37,613 nt of DNA from a virus: positions 1 to 37,613 of the IMG/VR virus record IMGVR_UViG_3300047332_000042. One strand, given 5' to 3'. The notes under the pieces are model-generated. The model was not told the DNA's origin, ran no database searches, and was given only the letters and a program-made list of their open reading frames with translations. Shown here one piece after another: positions 29,646 through 36,696 of the stretch. Positions within the stretch are counted from its first letter, which is position 1. Each line of letters opens with the position of its first letter. Both the position numbers and the translations under genes were made by a program.

Positions 29646-29890
29646 GGCGCCGCCCGCCACCCGAACAACGCCGCCGCCATGCCGCGGTCGGCCTCACGCT
29701 CGCCCCAGCGCTTGAATTCGATGATTCCGCTTTCCTGCAGCGCCGTGATGTTGCGCCTGGCCTGCTCGTATCGCAGGCCGGCTCGCTTGGCGACCTCGGA
29801 AACGGTGGCGTCTCTCTCGCGCAAGACAGCAAGGACGGCCGCCAAGCGCTTCGCCGGCGTCTCGCGCTTCTTCGGGTGGCTCGGGCTCAT
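29642..29890 (-). CDS. winged-helix DNA-binding protein, 82 aa
   Basis: Residues 14-62 form a winged helix: RLAAVLAVLRERDATVSEVA, then KRAGLRYEQARRNITALQES as recognition helix and EFKRWGERE as wing. Small single-domain regulators of this sort occur near replication genes in phages. It overlaps both neighbours by 4 bases. The target is unknown. Confidence 0.65.
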   Translation of the reverse strand: MSPSHPKKRETPAKRLAAVLAVLRERDATVSEVAKRAGLRYEQARRNITALQESGIIEFKRWGEREADRGMAAALFGWRAAP

Positions 29891-30288
29891 CGCACCTCCT
29901 GCGCGCGCGAAGGCGTCGGGTTTTCGGGCGCGCGCGATGGCTGCGGATTGCTGCTCACGATGCGCTCAGCCCACTCGACGGTGTTGGCTTCGTAGACGCG
30001 ACCGAGCGCGACGTTCTCGAGCACGCGCTTGGCGATGGCGAGCACGTTCTGAGCGATAGCCGTCCGGTTGTCGTGACTGTGACGCGTAGCCTTAAGCGGA
30101 GTGTCACTGTCACGCAGCCCGACTGTCACGTCACGCTGTGTCACGCTTTTGATGCGTGACAACGGCTCTCCCCCGAAGGGGCGTGCGCGCGCAGGCGCGC
30201 TATTGAGGGAACTTGCCTGTTTTTGCGGCAAATTCGGCCCTCTGTCACGCTTTCCGTGACACTCTGTCACGCCCCTTTTGTCACGCAT
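29887..30288 (-). CDS. protein overlapping the GTCAC cluster, 133 aa, uncertain N-terminus
   Basis: The ATG at 30288 has an AGGAGG site 4-5 nt upstream. The first 70 residues are low-complexity and basic, because the DNA there is made of GTCAC/GTGAC repeats (for example SVTQRDVTVGLRDSD). The C-terminal part (NRTAIAQNVLAIAKRVLENV, then NTVEWAERIVSS) looks like a regular helical domain. The real protein may be only this C-terminal part. Its function could be linked to the repeats, for example an initiator, but there is no direct sign. Confidence 0.5.
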   Translation of the reverse strand: MRDKRGVTECHGKRDRGPNLPQKQASSLNSAPARARPFGGEPLSRIKSVTQRDVTVGLRDSDTPLKATRHSHDNRTAIAQNVLAIAKRVLENVALGRVYEANTVEWAERIVSSNPQPSRAPENPTPSRAQEVR

Positions 30289-30327
30289 TCGGCCTCCTGT
30301 GTCACGTTTTGCCGGCGCCGCCGTCAC
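30073..30327. repeat. 14 GTCAC/GTGAC motifs: candidate replication origin
   Basis: GTCAC or its complement occurs at 30073, 30079, 30103, 30109, 30125, 30130, 30140, 30156, 30244, 30256, 30266, 30280, 30301 and 30323 (first base). The extended consensus is near TGTCACGC. Two groups (eight and six copies) flank an 83-bp core with two GC palindromes (30171-30181 and 30185-30200) and an AT-richer stretch (30201-30235). An 11-bp inverted pair links 30152-30162 with 30278-30288. The cluster lies beside the helicase gene. Confidence 0.7.
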
Positions 30328-31372
30328 GCTCAAGGCGAAGCACATAGCCCTCGGCGAACTCGACTAGGCCACTGTCGGTGGCCCACTTCTTGGCGCGGTG
30401 ATAGATCTGCCGCTTCGCCTCGGGCGTGCCGTCGATGGCCGCCATGAATACCGTGCGCAGCTCGCGCTCCTTCATCCCGTTGAGCGCCAGGTCGAGGAAC
30501 AGGTGGTTGTTGCCGCCGCGGCCGCGCTCAGCCTCGTAGGCCATGTGGCTGACGACCTCGCCGGTGCTGCTCAAGGCCTTGGCCACGAGGCTGGTGATCT
30601 TGTCGCCGTCGTCGTCGACGGACAGGTCGACCACCTTCATCGCGAACGCCTGCTCCGCGAGTAGGTCGCCGTCCTTTTGCTTGGAGTTGCCGACCCTGGC
30701 CAGCATCTCCTTCTCGTCGCGAAAGACGCCGAACATGAAGTCGACGTTCGACCTGATCGCGCTCGAGCCGCGAGGCCGCTCCGTCGCCTGGTGGCCTGTG
30801 TGGTGCACCACCAGCACCGAGGCCTGCCACGTGTTGCGAAACCACAGGCCGAGCTCTCGCAGGTAGCCCGAAATCTCGGTCGCGCTGTTTTCCTCGCCGG
30901 CAAACGTCTGCGACAGCGTGTCGATCACGACGAGCTCGGGTCGGATGTTGAGCGCCGCCGCTGCCTCGGTCACGCGCGAGGCTTCGCTGCCAAGGTCCAC
31001 CGCAACGGGCAGCACGTAGACCTGCGCGCCGTTGTACGGGATGCGGTGCTCCTTGTGCCAGGCGTAGATGCGCCTCCACAACCCGGAGCCGCCCTCGGCA
31101 GCCACGATCAGCACCGGCCCCTTCTTTGTCTTCTTGCCAAGCCACTGCAGCCCGTGCGCCACATGCAGCGCCAAGTCGATCGCGATGAAGCTCTTGAAAG
31201 TGCCCGAGCCGCCGAACATGACGCCGATCGACTCCGACGGGACTGCGTACTTGACGAGCCACTTGATCGTTTTTGCCTCCTCGCGCAGCTGCTCGAGCGT
31301 CAGGATCGCAAGCGGCGCGGGGTCGGCCTGGCCGCCGGCGTAGTCGCCCAGGGACACGACCTTGTCGGCCAT
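30302..31372 (-). CDS. RepA/DnaB-like replicative helicase, 356 aa
   Basis: Walker A is GGSGTFKS (about 54-61) and Walker B is LVVIDTL with Asp151. A VVHHTGH motif (about 188-194) and an RGSSAIRSNVD loop with a likely arginine finger (Arg207) follow. This layout matches RSF1010 RepA-type hexameric helicases (the AAA_25 group). The C-terminal 60 residues carry a small winged-helix-like region (AAIDGTPEAKRQIYHRAKKW). It should unwind DNA at the fork. The adjoining GTCAC cluster suggests where it loads. Confidence 0.85.
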   Translation of the reverse strand: MADKVVSLGDYAGGQADPAPLAILTLEQLREEAKTIKWLVKYAVPSESIGVMFGGSGTFKSFIAIDLALHVAHGLQWLGKKTKKGPVLIVAAEGGSGLWRRIYAWHKEHRIPYNGAQVYVLPVAVDLGSEASRVTEAAAALNIRPELVVIDTLSQTFAGEENSATEISGYLRELGLWFRNTWQASVLVVHHTGHQATERPRGSSAIRSNVDFMFGVFRDEKEMLARVGNSKQKDGDLLAEQAFAMKVVDLSVDDDGDKITSLVAKALSSTGEVVSHMAYEAERGRGGNNHLFLDLALNGMKERELRTVFMAAIDGTPEAKRQIYHRAKKWATDSGLVEFAEGYVLRLERDGGAGKT

Positions 31373-31374
31373 GG

Positions 31375-31791
31375 CTAGTCGAACAACGCTCGCCATGCTT
31401 CGCTGCCGCGAGCCCGCGGCCAGAGTTTCAGGCCGCCGGATGTGCCGTCCTCCACGACGGAGGCGACAGTCCTGCGGTCGAAGTCGATGAGCGTCGGATA
31501 GGCCTCCGTAGCTTCGAACAGGTCGGCAACCGTCTGCTTGGCGTCGACGCCGATGGCGACGACGATACAGGCCTGCAGATCGGACGCGAAGCGCCAGTCG
31601 TAGCGCTTGCCGGCGTCGACGTAGACGTGCGGCGCGTCGATCGCGGTCTCGCCGACGAAGGAGACGACGAAGACGCCGAGTGCGCCCAGCCGGCCGCGCG
31701 CGCGCGCTGCGCTTATGGCCTTGACGTTGCGCGGCAGCGGGCGACGTTCCATCGCTTGCCAGGTGCGGCGCGTGGATTCGAGGACCGTCAC
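31375..31791 (-). CDS. hypothetical replication-operon protein, 138 aa
   Basis: The start is GTG with an AGGAGG-like site, overlapping the previous stop (GTGA). The basic N-terminus (TRRTWQAMERRPLPRNVKAI) is followed by alternating beta and helical segments (LGALGVFVVSFVGE, DLQACIVVAIGVDAK). No motif or family is recognised. Confidence 0.55.
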   Translation of the reverse strand: MTVLESTRRTWQAMERRPLPRNVKAISAARARGRLGALGVFVVSFVGETAIDAPHVYVDAGKRYDWRFASDLQACIVVAIGVDAKQTVADLFEATEAYPTLIDFDRRTVASVVEDGTSGGLKLWPRARGSEAWRALFD

Positions 31792-31976
31792 GCCCTCCTC
31801 TCCCGCGCATCGAACGGCGCCGCCGGCACCGTTTCAACCCAGCCGCCGGCCTCGTAGAACGCTGACATCGGCAGCCCTTCCTTGACGAGCGGCAGCGGCA
31901 GCGCGAGCAAGTCGGTGTCTCGCAGGGTGAGCGCCAGCTCGGGCGGCGTCGGCTGGCGCTGGCCGTCGACTCTCAC
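31788..31976 (-). CDS. hypothetical small protein, 62 aa
   Basis: The GTG start overlaps the upstream stop (GTGA), and the gene overlaps its downstream neighbour by 4 bases. It is leucine/proline-rich (LALTLRDTDLLALPLPLVKE) with an acidic-to-basic tail (FDARERRA). No motif is recognised. Confidence 0.5.
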   Translation of the reverse strand: MRVDGQRQPTPPELALTLRDTDLLALPLPLVKEGLPMSAFYEAGGWVETVPAAPFDARERRA

Positions 31977-32278
31977 GAGAGCGGCTCCGTGATCTGCGCC
32001 GCATCCAGCACCGGCATGCCGAGGGCCTTGGCGACATGAACCTCGAGGCAGGCGCCGCGCGATTGCTGCCAGCCAGGCAGGAGCGCCACGAGATCGCAGC
32101 TCAGCATCTGCACGAGAGCGACGCGGAGATAGCTGGCCCAGTCCTTCTGCTCGGGGTTGTCGGCGGGGTTCTCGACCTCGAAGCCGAGGGCGCGCAGGCG
32201 CTCCGCCTCGGCGCGGAATGCCGGATAGTTGAAATCCGGAATTCCTGACATCGGCCCGGCGATGTAGAGCGTGTTCAC
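31973..32278 (-). CDS. DUF4406 (nucleoside deoxyribosyltransferase-like) protein, 101 aa
   Basis: LYIAGPMSGIPDFNYPAF at the N-terminus and a later DLVALLPGWQQSRGACLEVH, AKALGMPVLDA are the standard signature of DUF4406, related to nucleoside 2-deoxyribosyltransferases. In that fold the GPMSG loop binds a nucleotide and a Glu in the EVH region is catalytic. The start is GTG with a GAGGG site. It may act on modified nucleotides; the role in phages is not settled. Confidence 0.8.
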   Translation of the reverse strand: MNTLYIAGPMSGIPDFNYPAFRAEAERLRALGFEVENPADNPEQKDWASYLRVALVQMLSCDLVALLPGWQQSRGACLEVHVAKALGMPVLDAAQITEPLS

Positions 32279-32343
32279 GCCGCCGCCCTCAACGAAGGCG
32301 CGCTCAGGCGTTCGATTCGCTTCGGCGACAGCTCGTCGGTCAC
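32275..32343 (-). CDS. possible 22-aa leader peptide
   Basis: A GTG with a strong AAGGGGGG site about 6 nt upstream begins a 22-codon frame (TDELSPKRIERLSAPSLRAA) whose stop overlaps the GTG of the DUF4406 gene (GTGA). It could be a small real protein or a coupling leader. Confidence 0.4.
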   Translation of the reverse strand: MTDELSPKRIERLSAPSLRAAA

Positions 32344-32404
32344 ACGACCCCCCTTTTGTCGTTGTCGAAACCGCGCGCAGCCTTCCCGGGCCGCGGGCGG
32401 CGTT

Positions 32405-32620
32405 TCAGGCAGCCCTTGCGGGCTCGGGCGCATAGACGTCGTCGTAGGTGATCTCGACGCCGCGGCCCTTGGCGAACTCGATGAGCTTGGCGGCGACTCC
32501 CGGAGGCACGGCAGTCTGGCCCGTCTCGTAGAAGGAGACGCTGCCCTGTGTCACACCCAGCGGGGCGGCGATTTCCGCCTGCGTCAGCTGGAGCCTCTTC
32601 CTGATCGTCTGCAAGCTCAT
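32405..32620 (-). CDS. Cro/C1-type helix-turn-helix regulator, 71 aa
   Basis: An HTH_3-type domain fills the protein: LQTIRKRLQLTQAEIAAPLG, VTQGSVSFYETGQTAVPP with a recognition helix at about 24-32. At 71 residues it has room only for DNA binding and simple dimerisation, so it is closer to Cro than to a CI with a cleavable domain. The ATG is seven bases downstream of a TAATAT box, with no ribosome site, so the mRNA is probably leaderless. It is the only regulator found at the switch. Confidence 0.8.
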   Translation of the reverse strand: MSLQTIRKRLQLTQAEIAAPLGVTQGSVSFYETGQTAVPPGVAAKLIEFAKGRGVEITYDDVYAPEPARAA

Positions 32621-32627
32621 GCGCAGA

Positions 32628-32656
32628 ATATTAGTCGCGCCGATGCTTAGTGTCAA
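32628..32656 (-). promoter_or_regulatory. leftward switch promoter (TTGACA-17-TAATAT), leaderless
   Basis: On the minus strand TTGACA is at 32656-32651 and TAATAT at 32633-32628, with exactly 17 bases between. The A of the regulator ATG is 8 nt after the -10 box, matching a start of transcription at the start codon. An operator palindrome overlaps the -35 box. Confidence 0.75.
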
Positions 32657-32669
32657 CAGTCGGACTGTT
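32655..32669. promoter_or_regulatory. switch operator 1, perfect palindrome
   Basis: AACAGTC-G-GACTGTT is a perfect 7-1-7 palindrome overlapping the leftward -35 by two bases. It is the likely binding site of the Cro/C1-type regulator dimer. Confidence 0.6.
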
Positions 32670-32689
32670 TGCCCCGCGGTTTAAAAATA

Positions 32690-32704
32690 ATCAGTCGGGC
32701 TGTT
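32690..32704. promoter_or_regulatory. switch operator 2
   Basis: ATCAGTC-G-GGCTGTT matches operator 1 at 13 of 15 positions and overlaps the start of the rightward -35. Its centre is 35 bp from operator 1, with an AT-rich stretch (32679-32690) between. Confidence 0.55.
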
Positions 32705-32731
32705 GACAGGCGGAATCAGCTCGACTAATAT
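32703..32731 (+). promoter_or_regulatory. rightward switch promoter (TTGACA-17-TAATAT)
   Basis: TTGACA at 32703-32708 and TAATAT at 32726-32731 are separated by 17 bases. It shares CGACTAATATT with the leftward promoter. It reads into the 200-residue gene and the recET operon, with AAGGGAG as ribosome site. Confidence 0.75.
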
Positions 32732-32761
32732 TGTTCCCATCGAACACCGAAGGGAGCGCAG

Positions 32762-33364
32762 ATGGCAACACCGAGCAACGCGGCCTACAAGGTCCAGCAG
32801 CGTGACTTGCGGTCGCGCCTGACCGTCGCCACGAAGCCGCCGAAGCAAGCGCCGGCCACGAGCGCGACGGATGTGTCGCGCTTCTGGCTCGGGCAGCACA
32901 CCAACCCGAAGCGCAAAGCGCGACGCGCCATCGTCATCAAGGAGCACGGTGTACGGCAGTGGCGGCGCCTGCAGCAAGGCGTTCGTCGGCTCAGCCTCAC
33001 GCTCGATCCGATTGCCGATGCCGCGCGTCACTACAGCGCGCGGGGCACCCGCGCCGACGCCCTGAGCCGGGCCGCCAAGACCCTCGAAACCGAGTTCGTC
33101 GAGGCCTTCTACGCCAGCCCGCGCATGACGCTCTCGACGCCCGGCTGGTCCAAGCCGCGCATGGAGCTGTGGGAGGTCGTCTACGACTGCATCGGCGGCG
33201 TCGGCAACGAGGACGTGCTCATGGGCCTGCTCGAAGTGCTGCGCGACGCGGCCTCGGGCAAGGCCGACAGCGCGGCGGCCGGCGCCCGGGCGTGGATCTC
33301 GAAGCAGGCCAAGCGGCACGGAGAGCAGCACGCGTCGGACATGGTGGATGGGGACGAGGAATGA
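32762..33364 (+). CDS. first early-operon protein, unknown, 200 aa
   Basis: The protein is basic in its first half (KAPKP-like Lys/Pro segments; NPKRKARRAIVIKEHGVRQW), followed by helices (LDPIADAARHYSARGTRADA, LETEFVEAFYASPRMTL) and an acidic end (DMVDGDEE). It is transcribed directly from the rightward promoter of the switch, so it is the best candidate for an early regulator, but no DNA-binding fold is recognised. Confidence 0.65.
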   Translation: MATPSNAAYKVQQRDLRSRLTVATKPPKQAPATSATDVSRFWLGQHTNPKRKARRAIVIKEHGVRQWRRLQQGVRRLSLTLDPIADAARHYSARGTRADALSRAAKTLETEFVEAFYASPRMTLSTPGWSKPRMELWEVVYDCIGGVGNEDVLMGLLEVLRDAASGKADSAAAGARAWISKQAKRHGEQHASDMVDGDEE

Positions 33365-33416
33365 GGCAGCCGCAAGTAGTGACTTAGCCCCGAACCCCTA
33401 GAAAAGGAATCGACCA

Positions 33417-33656
33417 ATGTCTTATGACGCATCCCGCCAGACGCAAGCAGAGAGCGAGCGCGACGCCATGCTTGCCGACATTCGAGCCGCGCGCACGCTG
33501 GACGAATTGAACATCGTCTATCAATCCATCGTCGGCTATCGGCCCGATGAGAGCGAAGGCGAAGGGCGCGACGCTGATGCGATGCGCGGCGATCTCTTCG
33601 ACTGCGTGCGCGAGTTCTGCTACGCGTGCGGCATCCCCTGTAATTTCTTCAATTGA
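33417..33656 (+). CDS. small hypothetical early protein, 79 aa
   Basis: A clear AAAAGGA site precedes the ATG. The protein is acidic and helical (AESERDAMLADIRAARTLDE, DAMRGDLFDCVREFCYACGI), with three cysteines near the C-terminus that may bind a metal. No family is recognised. Confidence 0.55.
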   Translation: MSYDASRQTQAESERDAMLADIRAARTLDELNIVYQSIVGYRPDESEGEGRDADAMRGDLFDCVREFCYACGIPCNFFN

Positions 33657-33669
33657 AAGGAAAACGATC

Positions 33670-33696
33670 ATGGCTGACCAAACCTATAACGGATGA
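33670..33696 (+). CDS. 8-codon minigene with ribosome site
   Basis: GAAAGGA is followed by an ATG and the short frame MADQTYNG, then TGA. It may be a leader or a remnant of a lost gene. The only support is the good ribosome site. Confidence 0.25.
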   Translation: MADQTYNG

Positions 33697-33717
33697 CATC
33701 ACCGAGGAGCACGCATC

Positions 33718-34008
33718 ATGAGCACATCACATACGCCGGGGCCGTGGTTCTTCGACGCCGTCACGGGTCGAGTCGTTGACGCCAAAGGCAATGTTCTCGC
33801 CTTCGCCGCTGCGGCTCACGAAAGCAGCCTGAGCAACGGGCCGCTCATCGCCGCGGCACCCGAGCTGCTCGACGCTCTCGCCGAAGCCACCGGAGCGCTG
33901 AAAGCCTGCTCCGAGCAGCTTGCCGCTGAGTTCCCGAAGACATCGCTGTCGCTGGCCAAAAAGGCCGACGAGTTCATGGCGCTGCTGGTGAAGGCGACCA
34001 AGCCATGA
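33718..34008 (+). CDS. small phage protein of the HTPGPW type, 96 aa
   Basis: The HTPGPWFFDAVTGRVVDAKG start and NGPLIAAAPELLDALAEATG core are a familiar pattern in early phage genes with no known function. The tail is helical (LSLAKKADEFMALLVKATK). It overlaps the next ATG by four bases. Confidence 0.7.
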   Translation: MSTSHTPGPWFFDAVTGRVVDAKGNVLAFAAAAHESSLSNGPLIAAAPELLDALAEATGALKACSEQLAAEFPKTSLSLAKKADEFMALLVKATKP

Positions 34009-34130
34009 GCGCGCCGAAGCTCACGAAGGACACGCCGCCGACGCTCACCGGCATCGACGGGCGCCTGAGCCCTGACACCGACTTCCGCTATGCCTGGGTG
34101 CAGCACTTCAGCGGGAGCAATCTGCCATGA
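34005..34130 (+). CDS. small hypothetical protein, 41 aa
   Basis: It is chained by ATGA overlaps on both sides. The segment LTGIDGRLSPDTDFRYAWVQ has no clear family. The start is fixed by the overlap with the previous stop. Confidence 0.5.
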   Translation: MSAPKLTKDTPPTLTGIDGRLSPDTDFRYAWVQHFSGSNLP

Positions 34131-34420
34131 CATCCATCCGCCGCAACCTCAGCGAAGCCGCCGCCAACGACGCTCAGGCCGCGCACTGGATGCAGCGCTC
34201 TGCCGAAGCCGAGGCGATGGAGGGTGCCTTCTATCCGGCCTGCAAGGGCGGCCCGTGCAAGCAGGGGCGGCGCATCTGCCCGACGCCCGAGGCGTGCCGC
34301 ATCCCAGAGGCCGAGATCGCCGACCGGTCCTGGCGCTGGGCGCACCGCATCGTCTTCGCCATCGCGGTCGCGTGCGCGCTGCTGGCCATCGCCGGCATGT
34401 TCGCGGGACCGAAGCCGTGA
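34127..34420 (+). CDS. cysteine-cluster membrane protein, 97 aa
   Basis: Four cysteines (CKGGPCKQGRRICPTPEAC, residues 39-57) could bind a metal. One membrane helix follows at about 74-93 (RIVFAIAVACALLAIAGMFA). It overlaps the previous and next genes. The function is unknown. Confidence 0.6.
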   Translation: MTSIRRNLSEAAANDAQAAHWMQRSAEAEAMEGAFYPACKGGPCKQGRRICPTPEACRIPEAEIADRSWRWAHRIVFAIAVACALLAIAGMFAGPKP

Positions 34421-34584
34421 GCGCGCGCCGAGTCGAGCCCACCCGTTCGCTGCTCGCCGGCGGCCCGTACAAACGCGCCGCCGAGACGGATCTGCGCGCC
34501 ACCTTTCGCCGCATTCGCGCCGAGCTCAAGCAGCCGGCCGCGCCGACGAACGTGGCGCCCCTGAAGAAGCGAGCGGCGAAATGA
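34417..34584 (+). CDS. small basic protein, 55 aa
   Basis: A GTG start overlaps the previous stop (GTGA). The sequence is basic (PYKRAAETDLRATFRRIRAE, PLKKRAAK) and helical, possibly nucleic-acid-binding. The stop overlaps the next ATG. Confidence 0.5.
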   Translation: MSARRVEPTRSLLAGGPYKRAAETDLRATFRRIRAELKQPAAPTNVAPLKKRAAK

Positions 34585-34766
34585 AGCACTACTTCGCACT
34601 CCTCTGGATCGCGCTGCGCGGCGAGCCGGGCTACTCGATCGTCAAGACGAGCGAGCTCAACACCCTGCGCATGCGCGTGGCGAGATACGAGAGCCGCGCG
34701 GCTGGCCAGCGTCGGGCGATCGAGGCACGCAAAGCCAAAACCGCAACGGAAGGAAGCCCGTCATGA
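34581..34766 (+). CDS. small protein with N-terminal hydrophobic helix, 61 aa
   Basis: MKHYFALLWIALRGEPGYSI gives a short hydrophobic helix. A basic helix follows (NTLRMRVARYESRAAGQRRA). The gene overlaps its neighbours on both sides, including the start of the exonuclease gene. Confidence 0.5.
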   Translation: MKHYFALLWIALRGEPGYSIVKTSELNTLRMRVARYESRAAGQRRAIEARKAKTATEGSPS

Positions 34767-35635
34767 ACGCACGCACCGAGATCCCGCCGCTCGGCATCTT
34801 CCGCGGCGTGCCGATCGCTGACTATCACGCCAGCGCCGGCATCAGCAATTCGGGCCTGGGCGACTTCGCCCGGAGCCCGCTGCATTTCCACGCGCTCCAC
34901 CTGAACCCAGCACGGCCGGCCGAGGAAGAAACGCCCGCGCAACTGGTGGGCAGCCTAGCGCACTGCATGATCCTCGAGCCCGAGGCCTTCATGCAGCGCT
35001 ACGCCGTCGGCCCGGTCGACGACAAGCGGCTGGCCGCGTGGAAGGCATGGGAGGCGCTGCCGCGGCCGAAGGGCATCGAGTGCATCAAGCCCTCGCAGCA
35101 CGAGGTCGCCAAGGCCCAAGCACTGAGCGTGCGCAGCATCCCGGACGTGGCGCAGCTGCTGGCCACCGGCGCGCCGGAAGTCTCGGCCTACTGGACCGAC
35201 CACGCCACCGGTGAACTCTGCCGCTGCCGGCCTGACTGGGTGCATCCCGTACAGGGCCGCGGCGTCATCCTGGTCGACGTCAAGACGTGCGGCAACGCCA
35301 GCCCGCAGGAGTTCGCGCGCCAGATCGGCCGCATGGCCTATCACCGGCAAGCGGCCTGGTACACGGACGGATATTCGATCGCCGCCGAAACGCCCGTCCT
35401 CGGCTTCATCTTCATCGCAGTCGAGACAGCGTGGCCCTTCGCCGCCAGCGCCGTAATGCTTGACGACGAGAGCCTCGAGCAAGGCCGCACCGAGAACGCC
35501 GAGCTGCTAGAGCGCTTTTCGCAATGCCGAAAGGCCGACTCCTGGCCGAGCTACAGCAACGCGATCGAGCTCGTCACGCTGCCCCGCTGGGCGGCCGCAC
35601 CTGTTTCAACCACCGAAGAAAGCCTCGCAGCATGA
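34763..35635 (+). CDS. RecE-like 5'-3' exonuclease, 290 aa
   Basis: It is a PD-(D/E)XK nuclease: Asp158 in RCRPDWVHP, then Asp172-x-Lys174 in GVILVDVKTCGN, with Gln196 in MAYHRQAAWYTDGY. The N-terminal GISNSGLGDFARSPLHFH segment is standard for RecE/exonuclease VIII C-terminal domains. It overlaps the recT-like gene by four bases. It should chew DNA ends so that the RecT-like protein can load. Confidence 0.85.
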   Translation: MNARTEIPPLGIFRGVPIADYHASAGISNSGLGDFARSPLHFHALHLNPARPAEEETPAQLVGSLAHCMILEPEAFMQRYAVGPVDDKRLAAWKAWEALPRPKGIECIKPSQHEVAKAQALSVRSIPDVAQLLATGAPEVSAYWTDHATGELCRCRPDWVHPVQGRGVILVDVKTCGNASPQEFARQIGRMAYHRQAAWYTDGYSIAAETPVLGFIFIAVETAWPFAASAVMLDDESLEQGRTENAELLERFSQCRKADSWPSYSNAIELVTLPRWAAAPVSTTEESLAA

Positions 35636-36570
35636 CCACGACCTCAATCGACAAGATCGCCCGCGGCGAGAAGGCGGAGACGCCCGTCGTCAAGTTCACG
35701 CGCTTCCTCGACAAGATGAAGCCGCAGATCGCGATGGCGCTGCCCAAGCACCTGAACGCAGACCGCATGGCGCGCCTGGCGCTCACGCAGTTCTCGAGCA
35801 ACCCGGCGCTGCAGGAGTGCGACTCGGTGTCGATCGCCGGCGCCATCATCACCGCGGCGCAGCTCGGCCTGGAGATCGGCGTCAACGGGCAGGCCTACAT
35901 GATCCCGTACAAGGGCCGCGCGACGTTCGTGCCTGGTTGGAAGGGGCTGGTCGACTTGGCCAACAGAAGCGGCCGCTGCACGGTCTGGACCGGCGCCGTC
36001 TTCGAGGGCGACTCCTTCGACTACGCGCTCGGCGACTCTCCTTTCGTCAAGCACAAGCCGGGCGACGAGGACCATCCCGACGCGCTGCTCTACGTCTATG
36101 CCATCGGCCGCGTGCGCGGCGCCGAGCAGCCGGTCGTCGAGGTCTGGCCGATGTCCAAGATCTGGAAGCACCGCGACCGATTCAACAAGGTCGGCAAGCG
36201 GCACTACAGCTTCGAGCACCCGGAGATGTACGCCCGCAAGATTCCGCTGCTGCAGGTGCTGAAGTACATGCCGGCGTCGATCGAGCTCTCGACCGGTATC
36301 CAGATCGCCGAACGAGCTGACACCGGCGAGGGCATGGTCTTCGAGGGCGAGCCGTACGTTACCGAGCAGCGGCCGGCCGTCGATCCGGACACGGGCGAGA
36401 CGAGCGCTCCTGCGAAGTCGAGGACCTACGCCGCCTTCACCGAAGCCATCAAGGCCGCAGGCGATGCCGAGATCGCGAGCCTGGTGCTCGACCAGGCGCG
36501 CGACGAGCTGGCCGACGATCTGTTCGAAGACCTCGTGGCCTTCTACAAGGTGACCTGGCCGGCGAACTGA
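35632..36570 (+). CDS. recT: RecT-family single-strand annealing protein, 312 aa
   Basis: The core IAMALPKHLNADRMARLALT, GAIITAAQLGLEIGVNGQAY and RATFVPGWKGLVDLANRSGR are the RecT signature. DALLYVYAIGRVRGAEQPVV and YARKIPLLQVLKYMPASIEL follow in the usual order. Its length suits the family. It anneals single-stranded DNA made by the upstream RecE-like nuclease. The acidic C-terminus may regulate it. Confidence 0.95.
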   Translation: MTTTSIDKIARGEKAETPVVKFTRFLDKMKPQIAMALPKHLNADRMARLALTQFSSNPALQECDSVSIAGAIITAAQLGLEIGVNGQAYMIPYKGRATFVPGWKGLVDLANRSGRCTVWTGAVFEGDSFDYALGDSPFVKHKPGDEDHPDALLYVYAIGRVRGAEQPVVEVWPMSKIWKHRDRFNKVGKRHYSFEHPEMYARKIPLLQVLKYMPASIELSTGIQIAERADTGEGMVFEGEPYVTEQRPAVDPDTGETSAPAKSRTYAAFTEAIKAAGDAEIASLVLDQARDELADDLFEDLVAFYKVTWPAN

Positions 36571-36696
36571 CCACTTTCCCGGGCGCGCCTAGCTGGGCCA
36601 ACCTCCCTCCCCGTCTCCCCTCGACTTGCCAGCCAGCGCCGATTCGTCGGCCGCCCACTTTCCTTGCCTCACCCGCCAACAGAAAGGCACCTTTCC
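36571..36696. other. 126-nt gap after recT
   Basis: A pyrimidine-rich, GC-rich stretch with no plausible ORF. It ends with CCAACAGAAAGGCACCTTTCC, a ribosome-site block similar to that before 992. No clear hairpin terminator or promoter was seen. Confidence 0.5.

Noticed and set aside
30073-30327. The repeat cluster as a CRISPR array
   Set aside because: The repeats are only 5-8 bp, occur in both orientations and have irregular spacing.
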